The notes under the pieces were generated by a model, which saw nothing but the letters and a program-made list of their open reading frames with translations, did not search any database and had not been told where the DNA came from. 64,000 nucleotides of DNA from assembly GCA_944548615.1 (NCBI GenBank), contig OX155951.1, positions 42,375,320 through 42,439,319 on the forward strand. Reading direction: 5' to 3'. The stretch is from Micropterix aruncella. Taxonomy: Eukaryota; Arthropoda; Insecta; Lepidoptera; Micropterigidae. The number at the start of each line of letters is the position of its first letter. Position 1 is the first letter of the stretch. The translations under genes and the position numbers were made by a program. Shown here piece after piece: positions 37,101-49,100 of the stretch.

Positions 37101-40100
37101 CGGATGGCGCAGCATAAAAAGAGAAGCTAATGAGATTTATGACTACTTTCGCGCAACGACAAATCGGGGAGTTGCCATACGAACGGACGAATACAAAATC
37201 AGATTTTCCGTCACAGGGTTGCATATTTTTAAAGAGTTCTTACGAATTAATAATAAACGGTCCAACACTATTCGGACAAACATAAGGATTGAAAAAAAGA
37301 CATTTCTCCGAACAACCGGTAAGGGCATCCTAACGGTAGTAGTAGTAGTAAACGGAGTGGGGGGCTGCGCACGAGAGGACGAGAGGACGAGTGCACCGTC
37401 CCTCTCCCAGCTGCCGGTAAAGGATGGTGTTTTAGTGCCATCGGGAATTTCCATGATGGCCACCCTAATCTTTTTCCGGATGGCGATTATGTCGCCGGTT
37501 TCAAGTTTTTTGTCAGGGTAGCCCGTTATTATGAGGGCTAGTCTGAGGAGTCCTTTGGTTGCCTGGGCGTAAGAACCTTGGTCTGAGACTTTCGGTCTTT
37601 TCCCTGTCGCCTGATGGGAGGGGCTTGGGGTGTTTGGCCCCTGTCTGGGGCGTTTAGGCGCCCCTGGGGCCTCTGCGATCCCGTCCTCCGGCTTAGAGTT
37701 AGCACTGGAGGCTTGGGTGTTGGCAGTTAGCCCCTCTCTCATAATTTTTTTTTGTAGTGGCGCCTTGCTGCGCCGTTATATCTGGTACGGGTTTTAGGTG
37801 GGCTTTTTGATGCGCCCGCCCCCGCATGGGATGTCTCCGGTTGTTCGCTTTGTGACAGTCACCCCCTGGAGTGCTTCTATTAGGTTTATTTTTGGCGGTG
37901 TACTGTTTATTTGTTCCATTTTGTTCCCACGAGTTCCGCGGTAGTGCGATATCACCCGGACAGAGCCGCGTATGACCGGGGCTCGGCTTATACTACCCGG
38001 AGGACGCCATGCAGCCATTAGCACGGTAGCTAACACCTAGGCTTGGAGAGTTGGTCCGCGGTGGGGTCTTCCACACAGTGTATTAGCCACCACTACCCGA
38101 AGAGCACCCGGCCTCGGGTTATCAGCCTCGAACCGGGGTCCCTCCTCAGGCCTTCTCTTATCCGCCACCTGGAGATGCGCCCGGTTGGTGCTCAGCCGCC
38201 GGGATCCTAACTTATATATTTTAAACAAATTAAAAAAAAAAAAAAAAACATTTTAATTTACCACCAACGGCGGCTACCCTTTATGTCGTGTGTAAAACGA
38301 CCATTTTAAATCGTAGGAGAAGCAGACCCAAAAGAACACCACATATAGAAGTTTCGATATGTGGTGAAAAGACCTTTTTGGTCCCGTAGTTTCGTTCGCG
38401 TGTGCTGTCGTGTGACTGGGTGGATGCAGGACACGCATTTTTTTAAATCACTTCTTTTCGGTTTATGAGCCCTCAAAACACGATGATCCGTTAAAGTTTC
38501 AAGAACCGTTATCGCACGATCGCAAAATTTGCCATATTGCACCGCATCCCGGTTGTAAAAAAGGACGCTTAGAACCCATCCACATATTACGTAATCACGT
38601 TTTTGGAATTTTCGGACCCTCCCTCTCCCCCATGTCAATAAACGTAATCAGCGGCCTGACCCCCCCCCCCAAGATTACGTAATCTACCGAATTTGCGGAA
38701 AAGTGAAGAATCGTGAACCCAGCGTTTGTAAAGTGCTTTTAAAATGTACTTTATTAATTTAAAGTAATTACAAAATCTTAAACTCTTAGGTTTATTTTAC
38801 AAATCCCAATCTTCAGACCGCAGCGCTTCCGGGAACAGGCCCGGGCGACTCAATCGTAGACGAGCGCGTGGAGTATCTACGCACACCGCGCGTGCGGGAG
38901 GGGGGCATCTTCGGCTTGGCACTGCGCTATTTCCGTTCAGGTTTAGATAAAAAAAATGCAATGCGGTGACCAAATTTGATTACGTAATGAGGACAGGCAC
39001 CCCCTCCCCCCCCAAGTAATCAAGCGTAAGCCTCGGCTCCAACCCCTTCTCCCCCTCGGTGATTACGTAATATGCGGATGGCCCCTTACCTGTGGAAAGA
39101 ATTTGTCAAATAAGAGTTAGGCTCGAAAAGTCGTAAGTTTGAATCGCGGCCATTATCATCGAGGCGATTGAGCGATCGGGTCGGTCGGCAGGCGTACTTC
39201 CGCGACTTCGCGTTCGAGGGCCTGCAGCAGCCGTGGCGCGCGTTCAGCGCGGGCTGGCCGCCGGAGGTGCTGGCGCGCAACATGGGCGTGAACGCGACGT
39301 ACGCGGCGGGCGACTACTGCTACGTGCTGGTGCGCTTCTCCGTGCCGCGGCGCGGCGCGCGGCTGCGCGGCCGCCCGCCGCTGGAGCCGGCCGCGGCCGC
39401 CGCGCTCGCCGCGCGCGACGCCTTCGCGCCCGGCGACCTGCCAGCCGCGCTCGACTTCATCCGCAAGTACGGCTCGCACTACATCCGCCACTTCGTCACC
39501 GGCGACTCTCTCTATCAGGTACCCGCCCGCAGACGCTCTCTATATTCGGGACCCTATTGGATTTCTGCCATTCTCACCCTAAATGAAAATGATCAAAAGT
39601 GAGATTTAGCGCTGAATTAAATACCTTTGCTTGAAAAAAGTACGGACCGGGTATATCGAGACTTCGAGATAAATTACGGGTCGATGCTCCCCCGCGTTCT
39701 ACGGTTGCATGTCGTTGCCGAGTTTAGGTGTGAGAAAAACTGTTTCGGCGGATCGTCATGTTACGGTTCGTTTTATTGCGGAAGAAATGAAGATTTCGAC
39801 AGGTAGAGCGCATGGTATTTTACACGGTCGATTAGAAATTAATAATAAACAAAAATTTAACAAAAAAATCGGTTGTGTCACCCCGAGAGTTTCCTGGAAT
39901 AGTTTTATATTTCCTTTTATATTAAATTTAATATTTCCTAGAGAAGCCAGGAACTTAATTCATCTGAATATTAATATCATAAATCCTACCACAACCCCCC
40001 TACTCCCAAATCTAGCGCCACCCTTTAACCCTCGGAAATCGAAATCGACTCGACTTTTCAGACTTTTCGACTTTTTTACTTTTTCGACTTTTCGAATTTT

Positions 40101-43100
40101 GTGTCTGCTGTTGACCGTTGAGGAGTTGTCTCGTCGGGAGCCAACCCTGGGTGGACGGATTTCAACCACAATCTGTTCAGCTCATGCCGTGAGCAAATGA
40201 TGCCTGCATGCCAAATTTCAGCTCAATCGGATGAAGCGTTTCGGCGCTATCGTCGGAGAATACACACAGACCTACAGCAGACACACACACGTGCGTCCAT
40301 AATACTGTCCTTGACGGGAAAGTAAAAAACCGACTACATTTTTTTAAATAAATGCAGCAGCCACGGCGATACTTAAACGGGCTATCGCAATACGTATACA
40401 AAATTTTGTGTCTGTGCCGTTGACCGTTGAGGAGTTCCCTCGTTGGAAGACAACCCTGGGCGCTGCAGTCCTGTCTCGGTGAAACTTAGAACGGGCTGTC
40501 GTATTGAATGAATACAACATGGCTGATGTACCCTGGGTTGGATCCCGACGAGGGAACTCCTCAACGGTCGGCAGCAGACACAAAATTCAAAAAATCGAAA
40601 AAGTAAAAAGGTCGGAAAAGTAGATTTTGATTTCGATTTTCGATGGTTAACCCATTTTGGCCCGGTACCAGATTCCGTTTGAATTTTTAGTTGAATTTTG
40701 GAACCTAGGTTAATTTAGGGCTAATCAAGAAAATTCCGTTGAAATTTTCCGGCTATCTCATACGGTTTTCCCGATAAGACAGGGGTATTTTATGACCCCT
40801 TGGGCCAATACATATAAATAAATGAAATACATAGTTTTATTGAACAAGAAGAGAAATGTTTATTAGAAAGCAATATTAGTGCATTATTTTTACAAAATGT
40901 TTATTTGAGAACATTATTTATGCATGAAATATTTATCAAAACATTTTGGATGCAAATTAACATCGCATTTGATACAAATAAAGGGAGTTATAAATAGGAT
41001 AGAAAACGAATTTACCGCGTGAAATTTGTAGGACCCGACGTTTCGGTGACGTTGCAGCCGCCGTTGTCAAGGGTAAACTGAAGAGGCTGCTGTCAGTCCG
41101 TTGTTTTGCGGGTAGGCCGCAAACCGCTGCCGCCACTGCGTAGGTTATAACGGTGGTGGGGGGCCGGGCTCGGAGCGCGGGAATTTTTAAAATCCGTCTT
41201 GCACACAACACTCACTGTATCCTGTTTTACGTCTTTGCGTTCGGCGTTCGGCGGCGGGAACATTTTAAGAAGAGGGTTCCACGTAGAAGAGAGTTTGTAG
41301 CCGTCATCTCTATTGAAGTTCGGAGTTCTTCTTATTTCAATGGCTTCCCGGATCATGCGAGGAAAGTAGAATTGTTCCTTCGATAGAACAATGGGATTTT
41401 GAAACTGCATCCAGTGGTTACTTCCGCTATCCAATATATGTTCGCAGATCGCCGATTTTTCTCGCTGAACGTTTTTAACAGCTTTGATGTGTTCTGTCAG
41501 TCGCGTGGCTATGGGCCGTTTCGTTTGTCCAACGTAGGCTAGACCGCAGCTGCATTCGACTTTATACACACCCGGGGTTTGCAGTGGTATTACATCCTTT
41601 ACAGGCCTCAAAAATCGAGCTATATTTTGGGTCGGTTTGGAGATCGTTTTTATATCGAATCTGTTTAGCATCTTACTTATTCGATCTGTCACGCCCTTGA
41701 CGTATGGTAAGAATGCTCTTGATCTGCTCGGTTTTTGAGTTTCGTCCGTATTAGATCGTGTGCGTGTCTCGTGATATTTTCCGTATCCATTTTTCCTAAG
41801 GACATCATTGACATGTTCCATCTCCTTCGGAAAATGCTCAGTGTCGCATAGATCGCGTGCTCGATTCACGAGCGACGTTTGCACTGAACGTAGATGGTAG
41901 GGATGATGGTGTGAGCTTGCATGCAAATATCTGTCCGTATGTGTGGGCTTCCGATATACCGTATGTCCGAGAGTATTGTCACTTCTCCTCGTCACTTTGA
42001 CATCCAAAAATGGTAAGGAGCCGTCCTTCTCTACTTCATAGGTGAAACTGATTTTTGGGTGTATGGAGTTTAGATGACCCAGGAATTCTTTCACCGTTTG
42101 AATGTTGCCTTTCAGGATGCAGAAGGTATCATCCACGTAGCGAAGCCAGAGAATGGGTTTAATTTTGGAGGTTTTTATGGCTAATTCCTCAAAATATTCC
42201 ATATATAGGTCACTAACTATCGGCGATACGGGGCATCCCATTGCTACTCCGTCGATTTGTTTGTAATAATCGCCGTTCCATAGAAAGTAGCAGGATGTCA
42301 GGCAATGTTGAAGCATGTCGGCGTAGCTAATAGGGAGGTCCTCAGACCTTAGTTTATCTCTCACCACCGTAAGACACTCCGAAATGGGCAAATTCGTAAA
42401 TAAAGATTCGACGTCAAAGCTCACCATTATTTCGTCTTCGGCCAGTTTTAAGCTTCTAATAATGCTTACGAAATGTCGCGAGTCTTTCACGTAAGACGTC
42501 GTTTTGCCCGTAAGCGGTTGGAGGACACCAGCCAAGTGTTTTGACAGAGGATATGTGGGGCTGTCGATTTGGCTCACAATCGGTCTCAATGGTGCATTAT
42601 CCTTATGGATTTTAGGTAAGCCATATAATTTCGGTGGCTGTACGTTACGTGGTTTAGTGAGATAAGCTATTTCTGGGAGGGAAGTGACAGATTTATCGAT
42701 TAAAACTCTCGTTTGCCTGGTAATTCTGCTCGTGGGATTGTAATTCACCTTCTCGTAAGTGTTGGCGTCTTCTAAGAGCGTCCCAATTTTCCGCTCGTAG
42801 TCCACAGTATCGAGTATCACGGTTGCGTTGCCTTTATCGGCCCGCAACACAACTACGTCCTTATTATCCCGCAGAGATTTTAAGCTTTTTCTCTGGGCGG
42901 CTGTGGTGTTCGACTGTGGGAGCTTGGCCTTGCGTACAAAGACAGCCACATCCTGTCGCAGTAAGTCGGCCTCTGGCGCAGGGATCTTGTTACGAGAGAT
43001 GACTTCTTCAATGCCACCGATAATACTTTCCACAGGCAAACGGTTCGGTGTCGGTACATAATTTAATCCCCTGCTAAGAATTTCTGTCGTCGGCTGGTCA

Positions 43101-46100
43101 ATGTCAATTTTCGAAAGATTAATGACAGTACTTACAGCGTATTTCGGTACCTCCTTGCGGGAATGCCCTGCGTTTGCCAGGCGCAGAAACTTGGCATTAT
43201 GCGACTCCTCACATAGCACCGTGGTACGTTCCGATTGGCTGAAGGAAACTCTGTCGTAACATATCCTCTGTCAAAACACTTGGCTGGTGTCCTCCAACCG
43301 CTTACGGGCAAAACGACGTCTTACGTGAAAGACTCGCGACATTTCGTAAGCATTATTAGAAGCTTAAAACTGGCCGAAGACGAAATAATGGTGAGCTTTG
43401 ACGTCGAATCTTTATTTACGAATTTGCCCATTTCGGAGTGTCTTACGGTGGTGAGAGATAAACTAAGGTCTGAGGACCTCCCTATTAGCTACGCCGACAT
43501 GCTTCAACATTGCCTGACATCCTGCTACTTTCTATGGAACGGCGATTATTACAAACAAATCGACGGAGTAGCAATGGGATGCCCCGTATCGCCGATAGTT
43601 AGTGACCTATATATGGAATATTTTGAGGAATTAGCCATAAAAACCTCCAAAATTAAACCCATTCTCTGGCTTCGCTACGTGGATGATACCTTCTGCATCC
43701 TGAAAGGCAACATTCAAACGGTGAAAGAATTCCTGGGTCATCTAAACTCCATACACCCAAAAATCAGTTTCACCTATGAAGTAGAGAAGGACGGCTCCTT
43801 ACCATTTTTGGATGTCAAAGTGACGAGGAGAAGTGACAATACTCTCGGACATACGGTATATCGGAAGCCCACACATACGGACAGATATTTGCATGCAAGC
43901 TCACACCATCATCCCTACCATCTACGTTCAGTGCAAACGTCGCTCGTGAATCGAGCACGCGATCTATGCGACACTGAGCATTTTCCGAAGGAGATGGAAC
44001 ATGTCAATGATGTCCTTAGGAAAAATGGATACGGAAAATATCACGAGACACGCACACGATCTAATACGGACGAAACTCAAAAACCGAGCAGATCAAGAGC
44101 ATTCTTACCATACGTCAAGGGCGTGACAGATCGAATAAGTAAGATGCTAAACAGATTCGATATAAAAACGATCTTCAAACCGACCCAAAATATAGCTCGA
44201 TTTTTGAGGCCTGTAAAGGATGTAATACCACTGCAAACCCCGGGTGTGTATAAAGTCGAATGCAGCTGCGGTCTAGCCTACGTTGGACAAACGAAACGGC
44301 CCATAGCCACGCGACTGACAGAACACATCAAAGCTGTTAAAAACGTTCAGCGAGAAAAATCGGCGATCTGCGAACATATATTGGATAGCGGAAGTAACCA
44401 CTGGATGCAGTTTCAAAATCCCATTGTTCTATCGAAGGAACAATTCTACTTTCCTCGCATGATCCGGGAAGCCATTGAAATAAGAAGAACTCCGAACTTC
44501 AATAGAGATGACGGCTACAAACTCTCTTCTACGTGGAACCCTCTTCTTAAAATGTTCCCGCCGCCGAACGCCGAACGCAAAGACGTAAAACAGGATACAG
44601 TGAGTGTTGTGTGCAAGACGGATTTTAAAAATTCCCGCGCTCCGAGCCCGGCCCCCCACCACCGTTATAACCTACGCAGTGGCGGCAGCGGTTTGCGGCC
44701 TACCCGCAAAACAACGGACTGACAGCAGCCTCTTCAGTTTACCCTTGACAACGGCGGCTGCAACGTCACCGAAACGTCGGGTCCTACAAATTTCACGCGG
44801 TAAATTCGTTTTCTATCCTATTTATAATGTCAAACAACCGCGATAGTCTTCGATTTCATAAATAAAGGGAGTTTTGGTTTTTTTACAAAATTTGCATCGA
44901 CGTGGTGGAATGCCCTTCTCGCTTTGACTCGGAAAATGGCGTGATGCATTCTGATTGGGTAATTGTGGTGGCACTATTGAAGCAGGAACATCATCGATAG
45001 CAGGCTTGTCCACCGATAAAAGAGCTTGAGTTACTTCGGATCGAAATTTCAGTTAGGACATCGGTTTATTCACCTCGCTTTGTGCCACCAAGCAATGCAA
45101 CTTCCAGGCATTTACCACCATGTTCGAGAGCGTATATGTTAAAAGTGGCCACCACCATTTTTTGCTGCGGATTCCAATACGATAATTCCCCAAGGCGTTG
45201 TCGTGGAGTTCGACGCCTCCCATGCCTTGATTGTATTCCTTGATCATTCGGGGAACATTGATTGATGTTTACATATTTCTTTTGAGTGCGATCATAACGC
45301 TGTGCTGTGGCGAGCGGCTCCACAAACGATTGATTAGATAACATCGCATTATCTCTCCACCGGACCACAAAGAGCTTCTTTTCCGCCTAATATAATGTTT
45401 TACACTCTCCTTATTTGAGTTTATCGGGCAACTTGGCTCCATCGATGCGGGTTACTCGAACTGTTCCTATTGAAAAAAATCGACTATCGCTTAGAAGGCA
45501 CATGAGGTGAAACGAAGTGGAAAAGTTGTCGAAAGAAATCCGATGAGCGGAGGGCGATGAAACGTTCTCCAACAACTTGAGTACAACATCAGGCATCGAG
45601 GCATTGCACCGCGCACAATTGGGATACACAGGCCCGGTTCAAGCGACCAATAGAGAATCAAGAAAAAGGCTGAACAATTTTGCTGGCGATTTTCCAGCTA
45701 ATTGCCTTGCGATGCCCTCGATTTGGTTTGCGTCAATGTCCTTGGAATATTGAAAGACACGCTTCCGCCAAGTTGTACGACCGTATTCGGCCAGAGATTT
45801 GATTTTTTTCGACGCCTGCATTGGTTCATCCTCCTCATACTCTTCCGATCCGTAGCCAGCCGTGTCCGCCGCCGCCGTATCATATTCTATTTAGACCATA
45901 CCAGCAACATCCATAGCAAGCGCAGCATCGCCTTTAATAATCTCGTCGTTTATTGTTTCCTGGTCGCTTGCCTCATCTACGTCCGGTGGCACGTACACCA
46001 CATTCACATCGGCTGAGCGATGCACTGCAGTCGTCACCTCATCCTCTTCATCAGATGATTGTTGTAATATCGTCATAATTTCATCGATTGTGATCGCCTT

Positions 46101-49100
46101 ATGTCGCCTCATGTTCTGTGCATAAGCAAAAACACATTATAATAATTTCATCATATCACATCGCAATCACTAATCGCTGTTATTTCACTCTATTTCTCTT
46201 TCAATTCATGTTATAACATACATTATACTTAAAAATGCAGATGTCAATCCAAAACACTCTTGATTGCTATGTTCCGCACTACTGCAATAGCTAGACCACT
46301 CAAGATCTAGAAACTTTTATTGTATAATTAAAACAGTAATGACTCTTCAGTATGTCTGTAGATATATATTTTCAAACAATTATTTCACCCCACCTAATTT
46401 TATTCACCCGTCGGCAACACGCGCTAATTTACGATCAGTGTCATCTTTTGTCGGATAGAAACAGGAGTAGAATGAGTAGATTAAATACAGAAACAAATAA
46501 TTTAACAGCGATCAGAATCAATTGCGCGGTAAAATTGGCTTCTTTTCGTTAAATCTGTCAAAATGTCCGAAAAGTATTAACACATCGGCCCAAGGGGTCA
46601 TAAACTACCCATGCGTTTTCTACGTCCGGTAACACAGATATGGCAGCCACGCGGCGGATTCTTCATACATATATCGACAGTACCATCCTTTGGCTACACG
46701 AAACTATTGTTATTGTAATTATTTTAAATATTTTTATTAAAAAAAATATATATTCAAAAAAGGCCTTTTTGGAGACTTTCAGAAATAAGGGGGTGGGGGG
46801 AGGGGTCGGTAGGGGCCAAGGCTATCGATACCCATAAATTATAGGCAACATTCCAGAGAATAGATACCTATCAACAAATAATTTTTATTGTACCTAGTTT
46901 CATAGAAATAACTGTTCTAGTACAGGGGTCAAAAACTGCCCGTCTGGGCCAAAATGGGTTAAAGGGTGGCGCTAGGTTGGAGGTAGGGGGGTTGTGGTAC
47001 GATTTATGATATTAATATTCAGATGAATTAAGTTCCTCGCCACTTGACAGGAAAGTCTCGGGGTGATACAACCGATTTTTTAAAAATTTGAATGTGGTTC
47101 GACATCACTCATTAATGCTGTATTTTTTTCTGCAGGTGTTCGTTTATTCTAAGCCGGTTTACACCAGGATTAAAGAGAGGTAAAAGTAGGTCACTTGAGT
47201 AATTCACCTTATACATTATTTATTAGGGAGTTAAATTTCATCCAAGAAATTATTATTATCGCTTTAAAGTTCAAACTATTTTATTTTTACTATATTTTAA
47301 AGTCGATAACCTAGGAATTAATAACTAGGAATTGTGAACTCAGCGTTTGTAAGAGGCACGATCGAGCATGCTTGTCAAGCATCGCGTCGCGGGCTAGGAG
47401 GGGATCGTAAACCGCAGGAAATATGCAAATATTTTTAAAAATATTTACGAAAAATGCCTAATTTTGTAGATTTATACCAGGGAGTCACATCATTCATCAA
47501 TCAATTACGTCTAATTGACGTGACTCCCTAGTATAAACTACAAAATTAGGCATTTTGGTAAATATTACAAAAAAATATTTGCATATTTCCTGCGGTTTAC
47601 TATCCCCTCCCTGCCCGCGACGCGAAGCTTGTCAAGCATGCTTGATCGTCTATAGAGTCCCTTAGGTCTTCGACGTTCAATATTTAAAAAAAAACGTGGT
47701 AAGTGGTAAGTGGAAAAAAACATTTTAGAATGCTTTTAAAAAATTACTTTATTAATTCAAAGTAATTACAAAAACTCAAACTCTTCTCCACTCCTCGTTG
47801 GCCCGCCGTTGAGCCTCCGGTCCCGAGAGGAGGGAAAACGCTTTGACGTATGTAATGAAAAACTCCATGTGTAAATCCGCCATAGTTGGCACAACCATTG
47901 TTCCGCCATAGTTGGCCATAGTTGTGTAAATCCGCCATAGTTGGCCATAGTTGGCGAACGAGGTAGAGCAATAAGTTAGAGTGGAATATAAAACAAACGA
48001 TCGTCGATAAAAACTACTGTCGGACTAATACTTTATCACCATAGCTAATACTGAAAATAATATCTTCAGTATTAGCTATGGTGATAAAGTATTAGAAAAT
48101 GTTGATCATACGAAATTTCTAGGCATTCATATTGATAGCAATCTGCAATGGTCGACTCACCTAGAAGAACTGAGCAAAAAATTAAGTAGCGCCACATTTG
48201 CCATAAAAAAAAATCAAATTGTTATGTGGCTTTGAAGCTTCCAAATCTGTCTACTTTGCCTATTTCCATTCCCTGTTAAGTTATGGCCTCATGTTCTGGG
48301 GAATGGCGGCGAATGTTATAAGGATCTTTCGTCTACAAAAACGAGCGATTAGAAATCTGTTCTCAATATCTTCGCTAACATCTTGCAAGCAGTACTTCAT
48401 CGAATTATGTATCATGACTTTGTACGCCGCGTATACATATATACCAAAACATCATGTATATGAGAAAAAATATCGAGACTAAATCAACTAACTCAAATAT
48501 TCATTCGCATAATACGCGAAATAAAGAGGACTTGCGTCATTTTAAGGTGCGTCTGAGTAAGGTTCGGAATAGCTTTCTCTGCCAATCTTACTTATTCTAC
48601 AACAAACTTCCATTACACATCAGGGGCCTCGGGGAGGTTCACTTTAAGAAAAAGGTACAGGGTATTTTGACTAAAAACCCCATTTATAGCATTGAGGATT
48701 TCGACAACATCAATTTTTCGCAGCTCTATTGACCTACTTGACTATTATTATTCCTTATTCTTTCTATTATTGACTATTTTACAATTGCGTTTTTTTTTCT
48801 TCTTAAACTATTGGCTATTGACAATAATTATTATTACTGATTTGTTTGTATTTGTGTTTTTTCTTTAAAATATCTTCCCGTATGATAATTTGGGAAATTA
48901 TCCAATATTTGTACTTAGGATTATATAGAAAATTAGATAGAAAATTTTACGAAATTACTTAAGAATTTTGATTGAAAATATTGGAAAATGTTGTTTCCTC
49001 TACATATATAACCTAGAAAATCTGCGCTTGGATGTTCAACGTTCATACCTTGCATTACTGACGTTCATATGTTATACCTTAATAGGTATTTATATAAATA

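Larger units (their letters stand above)
40990..44859. mobile_element. Penelope-like retroelement, inverted dimer with 14-bp target duplication
   Basis: Identical AAATAAAGGGAGTT copies lie at 40976-40989 and 44860-44873. Between them two long, almost identical arms face each other: about 40990-42553 and 43251-44828, separated by about 700 bp of single-copy reverse transcriptase 5' sequence. The right arm ends with an extra 31-nt tail (AACCGCGATAGTCTTCGA within it) absent from the left end. The insertion splits the C-terminal finger of the piggyBac transposase, whose frame resumes if the insertion and one duplicate are removed. It is therefore one insertion event, not two. Confidence 0.9.
40651..46958 (-). 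mobile_element. piggyBac-family element, interrupted by a Penelope insertion
   Basis: TTAA at 40647-40650 and 46959-46962 flank 13-bp TIRs (CCCATTTTGGCCC at the left end and its reverse complement at 46946-46958). Subterminal inverted repeats (GACCCCTTGGGCC near 40795 and its complement near 46578) are also present, as in other piggyBac elements. Internal pieces on the - strand read as piggyBac transposase. 3870 bp of the interval is a younger Penelope element. Confidence 0.88.
40344..47085 (-). repeat. 119-bp-unit family, - strand copy split by piggyBac
   Basis: On the - strand the copy begins near 47085 (AATCGGTTGTATCACCCCGA), reads to AGCGCCACCCTTTAA at 46959, and resumes beyond the piggyBac element at 40646 (CCATCGAAAATCGAAATC) with a repeat unit at 40500-40600. 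A + strand partial unit (40380-40480) abuts it, so the left side is rearranged. Confidence 0.7.

Noticed and set aside
41153..43061. Antisense frames over the Penelope RT arms
   Set aside because: Shadows of the RT/GIY-YIG coding frames on the opposite strand.
40990..44859. Two independent Penelope insertions or a simple assembly duplication
   Set aside because: One 14-bp target duplication encloses both arms, and the host piggyBac frame continues across it. An assembly error cannot be fully excluded without reads, but a collapse would not create the duplication.
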